From the NCBI GenBank assembly GCA_902623995.1, contig CACNWE010000007.1, forward strand, positions 47,609-111,608: DNA of 64,000 bases, in the 5' to 3' direction. Both the position numbers and the translations under genes were made by a program. Each line of letters opens with the position of its first letter. The first letter of the stretch is position 1. The stretch comes from an uncultured SAR116 cluster alpha proteobacterium. GTDB lineage: Bacteria > Pseudomonadota > Alphaproteobacteria > Puniceispirillales > Marisalimonadaceae. This document shows, piece by piece, positions 19,605-27,528 of this stretch. Under the pieces are notes generated by a model, which saw only the letters and a list, made by a program, of their open reading frames with translations, did not search any database and was not told where the DNA came from.

Positions 19605-19943
19605 TTATTTTTTTCTTTTACCTACTTGAGCCTCAACAACAGCTCCTTCTTCTATTGAGATATTTTCATAAAAAACTTCTCCAGTAATTTTTCCAGTGGA
19701 TTTGATTGAAATTACATCACCTGAAACTTGACCATCACATTTACCAGACACTGTAACAACGTCAGCACTTATATTACCTTTTAAAGTACCAGTATCTTCA
19801 ACTGATAGACTATGACACTTAATATCACCAACAACTGATCCTAATAATACTAAATCGCCATCTGCTGAAATTTTACCTTTTATTTTCATGTCACTTGAAA
19901 TCACAGATTTTTCATTTTCAGTGTCGTTTGTTTTTCCTAACAT
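19605..19943 (-). CDS. bactofilin, first of three tandem copies
   Basis: A 112-residue bactofilin core (SDMKIKGKISADGDLVLLGSVVGDIKCHSLSVEDTGTLKGNISADVVTVSG) with a basic end (GKRKK). It is the promoter-proximal copy of the three-gene bactofilin cluster. It is divergent from the gene pair encoding a tail-anchored protein and an M23 peptidase, a partnership known for bactofilins in cell-shape control. Confidence 0.88.
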   Translation of the reverse strand: MLGKTNDTENEKSVISSDMKIKGKISADGDLVLLGSVVGDIKCHSLSVEDTGTLKGNISADVVTVSGKCDGQVSGDVISIKSTGKITGEVFYENISIEEGAVVEAQVGKRKK

Positions 19944-20049
19944 CTTAGAAATCCTTTTTCTAATAATTTAAATTAACATACTCTACTATAACAAGTGTTT
20001 TGATACTATAGTAAATTTATTAAAAAATTTATTCATAATTCATTTATTT

Positions 20050-20063
20050 GGTATGAATGATGC
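20050..20063 (+). promoter_or_regulatory. candidate sigma-54 promoter (-24 GG / -12 GC)
   Basis: TTGG-N9-TGCA spans 20048-20064, with GG (20050-20051) and GC (20062-20063) exactly ten bases apart, as sigma-54 requires. Expected transcription start is near 20075, about 40 bases before the ATG of the tail-anchored protein. The same pattern occurs upstream of pomA and of the 59-residue gene beside rpoN. Confidence 0.6.
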
Positions 20064-20115
20064 AATTAACTTGCCATAATAATATTTGTAAATAATTAAA
20101 TTAACGTTGGGCATT

Positions 20116-20490
20116 ATGGCTGAAGAAATTATTGATCTAAGAGATCGTATTGAAAAAATGCGCATACAGATAGAAAACGAGGCTACAGAACGAATTTCTG
20201 TTAACGTACCTATTGAAGCTCACCAAAAAACTACCAATTCAAACATTTCTCTTTCAATAGAAAATAAAAATGATTTTCCGAATCAAAATTTTAAGGTAAA
20301 AAATGATTCTGTAAATTTTAATAATATTGAAAAAAAAGTTAATAGTATCTCTACAAGAAATGAAACTTTTCCTGCGTTAAGTTTGTCAGTTAAAAATCCA
20401 GTTTCTAGTAAAGTTTTAATATTATTAGTCACTTTACAAATTTTGTCTAATGTTGGAATTTTGTATTTTTTATATCTAGGTATGGAGTAG
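20116..20490 (+). CDS. tail-anchored protein with DLRxRIxKMR motif
   Basis: A 124-residue protein of unknown family. It starts with a charged helix containing IIDLRDRIEKMR, continues through an Asn/Ser-rich disordered middle and ends with one membrane segment (KVLILLVTLQILSNVGILYFLYLG), so it is probably anchored by its C-terminus with the bulk in the cytoplasm. Start taken at ATG 20116; a TTG three codons earlier is possible. The M23 peptidase gene begins three bases after its stop, so they should act together. A similar N-terminal motif and C-terminal anchor occur in the protein at 31658-32203. Confidence 0.75.
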   Translation: MAEEIIDLRDRIEKMRIQIENEATERISVNVPIEAHQKTTNSNISLSIENKNDFPNQNFKVKNDSVNFNNIEKKVNSISTRNETFPALSLSVKNPVSSKVLILLVTLQILSNVGILYFLYLGME

Positions 20491-20493
20491 TAA

Positions 20494-21870
20494 GTGGTTA
20501 ACACCACAATAAACAAATTTGGGAAAAAACTTCCTCCGGTCAAAACTGGACAACGCTTTGGAGAAGAAATTAAAAAAGATAAAAAAGTTGGCCTTTTTTC
20601 GGAAAGACGTTTTTTAGTATTTACCAAGAGAGGCCCAATTGAAATAGCTTTTAAACCAATTCACTATGCTAGTGTAATAATGACAACAGTAATAGGGTTA
20701 ACGAGTATTATTTACTGGTCTGCAAAAGGGATTTACTCAGCAATAGATGTTGCTAAAAAGAATGATATAATTACTGAAGCTTCAGCTAATATCAGCAGTC
20801 CAATAGAAAATGACTCAGACACAGTTGTTAACATTGACACAAAAGACCAATCCAACATTTCATTACCTATCCTCAAAAATAACTCTCTAATTGAAAAAAA
20901 TGACATAGTTTCCTACGAGCTACTAATTGATAAAGATACAAAACGCGAAAAAGAAATTATGAGTGATAACAAAAAAGAGTTTTTTGGAAAAAATTTATTG
21001 TTTGAAACAAAAGAAATTAATAATAAAAAAATAGACAAAAATATAAGTATGGATTTGTTTAATGAAACTATGAGGAATCAAGATTTACCTGCTGATTTTG
21101 TAATGCCAACTTTAAACGAAAGTAATATTTTCATTTCTGAAAATTCTAACTATAACGAAATTAATGATAATTCCATTCCTAAACCTCCAAAATTAAACGA
21201 AAAAGTTAAAACACTTCGCTTTATTGCTACCGTTGACAATGAACTAACTCAAATGGAAAACGTTTTTGATTTGATAAACGTAGAATTAAATAATAATGAT
21301 TTATTAAGTTTAAAGTCAATTACTAAAAAAAATAAAGTAATCGACCCAGACAGTGATGATTTTTTTAGAAGCCTAAAAGAAAGAATCAGTCTGCTTGCAA
21401 TTTATAAAGATGCTCTTCAAAATATTCCATTAAAACCACCAATGGAACATTATTACGTTTCTAGCCCTTATGGTCCTAGAAAACATCCTGTAACAGGAAA
21501 ATTTAGAATGCATCATGGCATTGATTTAGCTGGTACATGGCAAGAAAATGTATCAGTATCAGCGGATGGAACTGTAGTATTTGCAGGATATCATGGTTCT
21601 TTTGGCAAAGTGATTAGGATTAAACATAATTATGGAATCATGACAACTTATGGTCATCTAGCAAAAATCAATGTAAGAAGAGGTGACTTAGTTAGTGAAG
21701 GTCAAGTGATAGGGAAAATGGGTCGAACAGGCAAGGTAAAAGGTGCACACCTTCATTATGAAATCTCGGTAAATGGAAAATCTCAAAATCCTGCTACTTA
21801 TATTAAAATTGGAAGAAATCTTCTAAGTAGAACAAGTTTAAAAAACTTTGCAAATAAAAACTTTAACTAA
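20494..21870 (+). CDS. membrane-anchored M23 (LytM-type) peptidoglycan peptidase
   Basis: Predicted periplasmic zinc endopeptidase acting on peptidoglycan cross-links. The 458-residue protein has a basic cytoplasmic N-terminus, one membrane segment (about residues 55-80), a long Asn/Asp-rich periplasmic linker and a C-terminal M23 domain. The domain has YGPRKHPVTGKFRMHHGIDLAG (His and Asp zinc ligands) and GAHLHYEIS (the HxH pair), so it looks active. The start is GTG 20494. The divergent bactofilin cluster supports a bactofilin-M23 shape module as in Helicobacter and Rhodomicrobium. Confidence 0.88.
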   Translation: MVNTTINKFGKKLPPVKTGQRFGEEIKKDKKVGLFSERRFLVFTKRGPIEIAFKPIHYASVIMTTVIGLTSIIYWSAKGIYSAIDVAKKNDIITEASANISSPIENDSDTVVNIDTKDQSNISLPILKNNSLIEKNDIVSYELLIDKDTKREKEIMSDNKKEFFGKNLLFETKEINNKKIDKNISMDLFNETMRNQDLPADFVMPTLNESNIFISENSNYNEINDNSIPKPPKLNEKVKTLRFIATVDNELTQMENVFDLINVELNNNDLLSLKSITKKNKVIDPDSDDFFRSLKERISLLAIYKDALQNIPLKPPMEHYYVSSPYGPRKHPVTGKFRMHHGIDLAGTWQENVSVSADGTVVFAGYHGSFGKVIRIKHNYGIMTTYGHLAKINVRRGDLVSEGQVIGKMGRTGKVKGAHLHYEISVNGKSQNPATYIKIGRNLLSRTSLKNFANKNFN

Positions 21871-21877
21871 TTTATCT

Positions 21878-21894
21878 TTGGCACAACAAATGCA
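21878..21894 (+). promoter_or_regulatory. sigma-54 promoter, near-consensus
   Basis: TTGGCAC (21878-21884) is a perfect -24 element, and TGCA (21891-21894) supplies the -12 GC exactly ten bases after the GG. A start near 21905 would give a 20-base leader containing AAAGGAGATGATT before the ATG at 21925. This is the best sigma-54 site in the window and faces the convergent rpoN gene. Confidence 0.7.
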
Positions 21895-21924
21895 TCTCAT
21901 TGTTTTTATTAAAGGAGATGATTA

Positions 21925-22104
21925 ATGTCTTTAGAAGAAATAAATAAACATACAAAAGATAAAAGACAGTTATTAAATAATTTAAACGACTTTATAATAC
22001 AAATTGATTACTTTGATCAAAAGGGTATAAAAAAGCGTAAGAATAGAATCCCATTAAAATATATTTTAAACTCTAAAGTTATAAATCCTCAGACTGTAAT
22101 TTAA
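21925..22104 (+). CDS. small basic protein under a sigma-54-like promoter
   Basis: A 59-residue gene starting at ATG 21925 with a strong ribosome binding site (AAAGGAGATG) and ending 24 bases before the convergent rpoN stop. The protein begins MSLEEINKHTKDKRQLLNN, is helical and charged at the start and Lys/Arg-rich in the middle (KKRKNRIPLKYI), and has no membrane segment. No family recognised. The strong translation signal and sigma-54 site argue it is real. Confidence 0.65.
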   Translation: MSLEEINKHTKDKRQLLNNLNDFIIQIDYFDQKGIKKRKNRIPLKYILNSKVINPQTVI

Positions 22105-22128
22105 AAATATTTTTATCAATTTTATTAT

Positions 22129-23613
22129 TTAGTTTGATGCAAATTTCATTAATCTAGCTTGTTTTCTTCTTTGTGAGCTAGATGGTATGTTTAACATATC
22201 TCTATATTTTGCTACTGTCCTTCTAGCTACATCCATACCTTCTTTATTCAATATTCCAGCCAATTTATCGTCACTTAAAGGTTTTCCAACAATTTCTGAT
22301 GAAATTAATTTTTTAATAGTTTCTCTAACAGCTGACGCAGCATGTAATTCTGAGTTTTCGGATCCTGAAATTGACGCAGAAAAGAAATTTTTCAATGGCA
22401 TAACACCCCATTCTGTTAGAATTAGTTTGCTATTAGTTACTCTTGAAACAGTACTTTCATGCATACCAATTTCATCAGAAATATCTTTAAGTATCAAAGG
22501 TTTCATATGACTAAAACCATGTCTAAAAAAACCAATTTGTTTTTTTAATATTTCAGATGTAACTTTTAATATTGTTTTATTTCTTTGATCAACTGCTTTT
22601 TTTAACCAGCGAGCTTCTCCAATTTTTTCTAATGCAAAAGTATTGCCTTTTTCATCTAGATTATAATTATTCATTTCCTCAATATAATTTTCATCAATAT
22701 TAACACTTGGTAAAGTTGAACCATTTAAGTCAATACGCCATCCTTTTGCAGATCTTTTAACAATTATATCAGGTTGATCTACATTGGTGTAGTCTTGATT
22801 AAAATGTTCAGCAGGTTTGGGATTAAGTGTTTTTAAAATTTTAATCATTTGGAATAGTTTTTCCTCAGAAACTTTGCAAAGTTTACTAATTTGTTTAAAT
22901 TTTCCTGAAGGTAATATGTTTAAGTTTTCAAGAAGAATTTCGAAATATTGATTAAATTGTTTGTTTTCAATTAATTGATGCTTCAAACATTCTGCCAAAT
23001 TTTGAGAAAAAATTCCTACAGGCTCAAGATTTTTTAACTTTGAAAGTGTTTTTTCAACTATAGAAATATCAACATTCAATTCTTTTGCAACTTCACATGT
23101 AGGTGAAATAAACCATCCACTTGGATGAAGATAATCTATCATGCCAATTGCAATGCTTTTACTATCTTCATTCTTAAAGTTTAAGTTTATTTGATTTATT
23201 ATATATTCTCTAAGAGAAATTTTATGCTTAAGTGTTTTTTCTATTACCTCTCCTGCAGATTTATTAGATCCTGACCTAATTATTTCTTTATCAAAAAGTT
23301 TTTTATTTTCCATTTTTGAATTAGAAGATATGTGAGAATCAAAAGTATTTTCTAAATCAAGGTTACTATCATTTTTCAGTGGATCTAATGAACTATTCAT
23401 ATTTTCATAAGTATTAGAATTTTTTTGTTCCACACTTTTTTTAATTATTGTTTGACTATTTTCTTTTAAAAATGGGTTTTCTAATTTTGCTTTATCAATA
23501 AAGTCTGATAATTCAATGTTGGTAAGTTGCAACAATTTTATTGCTTGCTGCAACTGTGGTGTCATTATTAAAGATTGGTTTTGTTTAATTTTTAACTGTT
23601 GTCCTAGTTTCAT
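22129..23613 (-). CDS. rpoN: RNA polymerase sigma-54 factor
   Basis: Alternative sigma factor recognising -24/-12 promoters and needing AAA+ activators. Region I begins MKLGQQLKIKQNQSLIMTPQLQQAIKLLQL, a classic start. The core-binding and helix-turn-helix domain follows (KDISDEIGMHESTVSRVTNSK), and the RpoN box ARRTVAKYR lies near the end. I take ATG 23613 with GGAG upstream; a GTG four codons earlier is possible. Length about 494 is normal. The linker after region I is Asn/Ser-rich. No hpf or ptsN gene adjoins, unlike many proteobacteria. Confidence 0.96.
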   Translation of the reverse strand: MKLGQQLKIKQNQSLIMTPQLQQAIKLLQLTNIELSDFIDKAKLENPFLKENSQTIIKKSVEQKNSNTYENMNSSLDPLKNDSNLDLENTFDSHISSNSKMENKKLFDKEIIRSGSNKSAGEVIEKTLKHKISLREYIINQINLNFKNEDSKSIAIGMIDYLHPSGWFISPTCEVAKELNVDISIVEKTLSKLKNLEPVGIFSQNLAECLKHQLIENKQFNQYFEILLENLNILPSGKFKQISKLCKVSEEKLFQMIKILKTLNPKPAEHFNQDYTNVDQPDIIVKRSAKGWRIDLNGSTLPSVNIDENYIEEMNNYNLDEKGNTFALEKIGEARWLKKAVDQRNKTILKVTSEILKKQIGFFRHGFSHMKPLILKDISDEIGMHESTVSRVTNSKLILTEWGVMPLKNFFSASISGSENSELHAASAVRETIKKLISSEIVGKPLSDDKLAGILNKEGMDVARRTVAKYRDMLNIPSSSQRRKQARLMKFASN

Positions 23614-23849
23614 TTCAATCTCCACTTTTGATTAATTTGAAATAATGAAACAGATGAAAACAATTAATTTTTATAAAATCAAAGTTTTAATTTGACAAAA
23701 AAAAATGACAAAAAAATGACTATTATTAAATAATTTTTTATTGTAAAAACAGTAAGTTAGATTGTTTCACTTTTTTATGTTTAAAATAATATTATTTTTA
23801 TTTAAAATAGGATGTCAACAATTTGGCTCTAATAAGTTTATTTATTATA

Positions 23850-24104
23850 ATGACAAAGAACAATAACATCTCAACATCTTCTAAAGAAATTAAGAAACCT
23901 TACAAATGTAGAAACTGTTATATTATTAGGTTATTTTTATTAGCAGTTGTCTTTATATTGCTGTTTGCTCTTATACAAAGCGACAATTTGCATTATTTAG
24001 ATTTTGTTACTCCTTCAAATGCTGCAATAATAATAATTATTTTAGGTATAATAATGTTTTTGGTAAAATTAATTAATTATATTTCTGAGAAGAAAAAATC
24101 TTAA
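23850..24104 (+). CDS. small two-segment membrane protein
   Basis: An 84-residue protein with a short Lys-rich N-terminus containing a CRNC pair (YKCRNCYIIRL), then two hydrophobic segments (LFLLAVVFILLFALI and AAIIIIILGIIMFLVKLI) and a basic tail. The start could be TTG 23823. The function is unknown. It stands alone between rpoN and a convergent gene. Confidence 0.5.
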   Translation: MTKNNNISTSSKEIKKPYKCRNCYIIRLFLLAVVFILLFALIQSDNLHYLDFVTPSNAAIIIIILGIIMFLVKLINYISEKKKS

Positions 24105-24108
24105 TATT

Positions 24109-24603
24109 TTATCTATCTCTAACCAAACGCACATAATTTGGGATAAAACCTGGAAACCTTCCAAAAGTATTTCCAGTAAAAAAATTCACTGTCCACATAA
24201 ATTGAGATTGCCATGGGTTTTTTTCACTAGTCCAAAAAGACTCAGCTGGAGTATCAGGAAAAATTTGTGAGTTTATTTTAACTTTTTTACATTCTTTACA
24301 AACAAGCATCTCTAATTCTTTTCTATTTGGCAAACGCCAACTTCCTCCAAGTTGTTCATTAGCTTGAGTAATTATAGTTTCTATCTGGTCCAATTTTACC
24401 TTTATTGGTTTACCTACACACTTTTTTTTATCTAATTTCATGCCAACTGTACAAGTCATCCACTCAAGTTTTTGACTTAAATCAATAACATAATACCCCC
24501 TAGATATAAAATTATTAGCCCATACATTATTGAAATTAATCAAGAATAATAATAGTATAATAGAAGTACAAATTTTAGAGAATGATAATTTTAATTTAAA
24601 CAA
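24109..24603 (-). CDS. secreted DUF1566 (Lcl-type) domain protein
   Basis: A 164-residue protein with a signal peptide (hydrophobic core about residues 13-24, cleavage probably after VWA). Most of the rest is one DUF1566 domain: LEWMTCTVG, GGSWRLPNRKELEMLV, SFWTSEKNP, WTVNFFTG and NYVRLVRD. These domains occur in surface or periplasmic proteins with a C-type-lectin-like fold, and their ligands are mostly unknown. Four Cys suggest disulfides. It is divergent from pomA. Confidence 0.8.
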   Translation of the reverse strand: MFKLKLSFSKICTSIILLLFLINFNNVWANNFISRGYYVIDLSQKLEWMTCTVGMKLDKKKCVGKPIKVKLDQIETIITQANEQLGGSWRLPNRKELEMLVCKECKKVKINSQIFPDTPAESFWTSEKNPWQSQFMWTVNFFTGNTFGRFPGFIPNYVRLVRDR

Positions 24604-24643
24604 AACAAACTCCGATATGTATTTTTTTTAAATTACTTTCAGT

Positions 24644-24660
24644 TTGGTCTCATTCTTGCA
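24644..24660 (+). promoter_or_regulatory. candidate sigma-54 promoter for the stator operon
   Basis: TTGG (24644-24647) and TTGCA (24656-24660) place GG and GC exactly ten bases apart. A start near 24671 leaves about 37 bases before the pomA ATG. Sigma-54 control of flagellar genes is common in other proteobacteria. Confidence 0.65.
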
Positions 24661-24707
24661 GAATTTGTGCCTAATATCATTATTTTAAAATAAAAAAAGG
24701 CAAAAAA

Positions 24708-25472
24708 ATGGATATAGCATCTTTAATTGGACTTATAGGTACTCTTGGAATGATTGCTGGAGCAATGATATCCTCTGGCGGACTTGGAGCTTTTATTGAT
24801 ACACCTTCTATGTTGATCGTTATTGGAGGAACATTCTTTGCCGTAATGTATAGATCAACATTACCAATGTTTTTAGCTTCATTTGGAACACTTGTTAAAG
24901 TTTTTATGCCAGGAGCAAAAAAACACGATGAGTTAATTACAAGAATTACAGAACTTGCTGGTATTGCAAGAAAAGACGGAATGATGGCTCTTGAAGGTCA
25001 AGAAGTTCCTGATAAATTTTTTGAAAAAGGTCTTCAAATGCTTGTTGACGGTGCAGATGAAACAAAATTGACTGAACAATTAAATAAAGAAGTTAAGGCT
25101 ATGAAAGCTAGACATGAGGACATGACAGGTGTGTTTCAGGCTTGGGTTGATTTAGCACCTGCAATGGGGATGATTGGAACATTAATCGGATTAGTTGCTA
25201 TGTTAGGTAATATGGCTGATCCAAAAGCAATTGGTCCTGCTATGGCAGTAGCTTTGTTAACAACTTTATATGGAGCTATGATTGCAAACTGTATTTTTAT
25301 GCCTATTGTTACTAAACTTGAAGGTTATTCAGCACATGAACTACTTTATAGAGAAATGGTTGTAATGGGACTTAAATATATTTCAAGAGGTGAAAGCCCA
25401 AGAAATATAACTGATCAGTTGGTAGCTCTTATGCCTCCAAAAATTCAAGCTCAAATAGAAGAAGCTGCTTAG
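24708..25472 (+). CDS. pomA: flagellar stator subunit PomA/MotA
   Basis: Ion-channel subunit of the flagellar motor. The 254-residue protein has four membrane segments (about residues 4-24, 32-50, 150-172 and 180-202) and the cytoplasmic charged loop between the second and third. The signature DLAPAMGMIGTLIGLVAML is typical of PomA. GGCAAAAAA precedes ATG. It is first in an operon with pomB and the RRF-like gene. Sodium specificity is inferred from resemblance to Vibrio PomA. Confidence 0.92.
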   Translation: MDIASLIGLIGTLGMIAGAMISSGGLGAFIDTPSMLIVIGGTFFAVMYRSTLPMFLASFGTLVKVFMPGAKKHDELITRITELAGIARKDGMMALEGQEVPDKFFEKGLQMLVDGADETKLTEQLNKEVKAMKARHEDMTGVFQAWVDLAPAMGMIGTLIGLVAMLGNMADPKAIGPAMAVALLTTLYGAMIANCIFMPIVTKLEGYSAHELLYREMVVMGLKYISRGESPRNITDQLVALMPPKIQAQIEEAA

Positions 25473-25498
25473 TTGGTTTTCATAATTAGGAGTATATT

Positions 25499-26677
25499 AT
25501 GGCTGAAGCACAGGTAGAAGCAACAGAAGAAGAAGAAGAAGAGTGTCCTAAATGTCCACCTGAAGGAGCTCCTGCATGGATGGCAACATTTGCTGATATG
25601 GCCACCTTGTTGATGGCTTTCTTTGTATTAATCTTATCTTTTGCAGAGTTTAATGTTCCCAAATTTAAACAAATTAGTGGTAGCTTAAAAAACGCATTTG
25701 GAATTCAAAGAATAGTTCCAGTTGTAGAACAACCGAAGGGCACAACAGTACTTTCTCTTGATTTTAGTCCCTCTCCAGCACCATCGGTAACTAAAAATCT
25801 TACTCAACAAACCACAGATGCAGAACAAAAGAATTTAGACTTAAAATCTGAAATTGATGAAGGAGATAGTGCTAAAAGTAATTCTAAGGAGGTTTTAGAA
25901 GCAAAAGATTTAAGTGAAGAGATAAAAAACAATGTATCTTCTAAAGATGTAAAAGTAGAAACTATAAATGACAAAGTTTTAGTAAGCGTTAATACAGAAG
26001 ATAAAACATCAAAAGAAATTTCAAATTTAATTAAGGATACTGTTGACGCTGTTGAAAAAGCTCGTCAAAGTACCGGAGCAACCAAAACTGATGTACTTAT
26101 AGGCGGAATAAATCAAGACATTCAAAAAATGGCATCCGCAACAATCGAGAATAAAGTTTTAAAAGATCAAGTCAACAACCTTGAAAAACAAAGTTCCAAA
26201 AGCAAAAAAGACATTAAAGAAAAAACTAAAAAGGCTGAGTTTAGTGAAGATCAACTTAGAGTGGCCCTCAAACAAGAAATTGGAAAAGGATTAGCTGAGG
26301 TTCAAAGAGAAAAAGATAGAGTTGTGGTTACTGTTGGATCTGCAGGTGCTTTTAGTTCTGGATCCGCAAAACTAACAAAACAAGCTAGAGCAATAATGCA
26401 AAAAATTGCTACTGTAAGCGGCAAGGGTGCCGGTCAAATTAATGTATCTGGTCACACTGACGATGTCCCTTTGATTTTTGGTGGTCAATATCGAGATAAT
26501 TGGGATCTTGCAGCAGCTAGAGCATCAAGTGTTGTTCAAGAATTGTCAAAGTCTGGTAAAATTCCGTCCGATAAACTTAGAGCAATTAGTTTTGGAGAAA
26601 CCAAACCAATAGAGCAAAATGATACAAAACAAGGAAGAGAGAAAAACAGAAGAATTGAAATTGAAATAAAGTACTAG
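25499..26677 (+). CDS. pomB: flagellar stator subunit PomB/MotB with OmpA domain
   Basis: Peptidoglycan-anchored stator subunit. The N-terminus CPKCPPEGAPAWMATFADMATLLMAFFVLILSF includes the ion-binding Asp of FADM and closely resembles Vibrio PomB, including the following PKFKQISGSLKNAFG. A long charged, Lys/Glu/Ser-rich linker (about residues 85-255) precedes the OmpA-like domain with VSGHTDDVPL and GREKNRRIEI. At 392 residues it is longer than typical PomB (about 315), the difference being in the linker. Confidence 0.92.
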   Translation: MAEAQVEATEEEEEECPKCPPEGAPAWMATFADMATLLMAFFVLILSFAEFNVPKFKQISGSLKNAFGIQRIVPVVEQPKGTTVLSLDFSPSPAPSVTKNLTQQTTDAEQKNLDLKSEIDEGDSAKSNSKEVLEAKDLSEEIKNNVSSKDVKVETINDKVLVSVNTEDKTSKEISNLIKDTVDAVEKARQSTGATKTDVLIGGINQDIQKMASATIENKVLKDQVNNLEKQSSKSKKDIKEKTKKAEFSEDQLRVALKQEIGKGLAEVQREKDRVVVTVGSAGAFSSGSAKLTKQARAIMQKIATVSGKGAGQINVSGHTDDVPLIFGGQYRDNWDLAAARASSVVQELSKSGKIPSDKLRAISFGETKPIEQNDTKQGREKNRRIEIEIKY

Positions 26678-26713
26678 CTTTAACTTAAATACAGTTCTCA
26701 AGGGATACTAAAT

Positions 26714-27523
26714 ATGGATGAAGGAAATTATGTTTCAGCTAATCTTGATGAAGGATATTCTCCAGAAGCGATAGCTAACATGGAGAATGCACTTGAAGAG
26801 TTTGCTGTTTCTTTAACAGAAATAAGGCCAGAAGATGCTAACATTGCAGTTTTTAGAGGTCTTAAATTAACGATCGCAGGACGTCCAAGAAGACTTGCAG
26901 AATTAGGTAATGTAGAATCACCTGATGATCCTATGAAAATTGAGCTAATGATTTACAACAAAGAACAAATTGAACAAGTATTAGAATTTATTAAAAAAAA
27001 TGGCTTTCCCGCCAAAAATGATCCAGGTTCACAGTTTATCCACATTAGAGTCCCAAAACCCTCTAGAATGCAGCTAGAAGAACTAGGTGATGAAGTTATT
27101 AGAAGAACTAATTCAGCTTGTACTAGACTTATGAAAATTAAGACAAATACAGGATTAAGAATAAGAGCAGCTATGGAAAAAGAATATATAGACCAACGAA
27201 TATCAGGCATTGCTGTAAAAAAAATTGATAATGCTCTAGAAAGAATTACTAAAGAAATGAAGATAATTGGTGTTATCAAAAGAAAAGCAATTCTTGGTTC
27301 TTTTTTTAAAACTATTGAAAGAGACGATGCTGATATAATTAAAATTATTAATAAAAGAATAAAATTAGAAAAAGATAAGATTGCTAGAGAGCAAGATCTA
27401 AGAATTAGAGATGAAGCTTTAGAAAGTCAAAACCAGACTATAAATAAAATTGAAACTGAAGATTTAAGCAATAATGAGAAACAAAAGTTTGAAAATATTA
27501 ACATTTCTTCAAGCTCTACTTGA
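26714..27523 (+). CDS. protein with ribosome-recycling-factor-like domain, stator operon
   Basis: A 269-residue soluble protein of no family I can name with certainty. Residues about 20-195 follow the order of ribosome recycling factor (RRF): an ALEEF...SLTEIRPEDANIAVFRGL helix, a two-stranded insert IAGRPRRLAELGNVESPDD, INYNKEQ-like IYNKEQIEQVLEFIKKNGFPAKNDPGS, IHIRVPKPSRMQLEELGDE, and two long C-terminal helices. The conserved RRxxAN-type segment that RRF needs for ribosome splitting reads IKTNTGLR, so it is probably not a working RRF. A charged tail follows. It starts 37 bases after pomB in the same transcript. Role unknown. Confidence 0.6.
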   Translation: MDEGNYVSANLDEGYSPEAIANMENALEEFAVSLTEIRPEDANIAVFRGLKLTIAGRPRRLAELGNVESPDDPMKIELMIYNKEQIEQVLEFIKKNGFPAKNDPGSQFIHIRVPKPSRMQLEELGDEVIRRTNSACTRLMKIKTNTGLRIRAAMEKEYIDQRISGIAVKKIDNALERITKEMKIIGVIKRKAILGSFFKTIERDDADIIKIINKRIKLEKDKIAREQDLRIRDEALESQNQTINKIETEDLSNNEKQKFENINISSSST

Positions 27524-27528
27524 ACTTT

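Noticed and set aside
19984..20013. TACTATA ... TATAGTA inverted repeat upstream of the bactofilin cluster as an operator.
   Set aside because: Short AT-rich palindromes are expected often in this composition, and part of it may simply be a -10 element. Left out as a feature.
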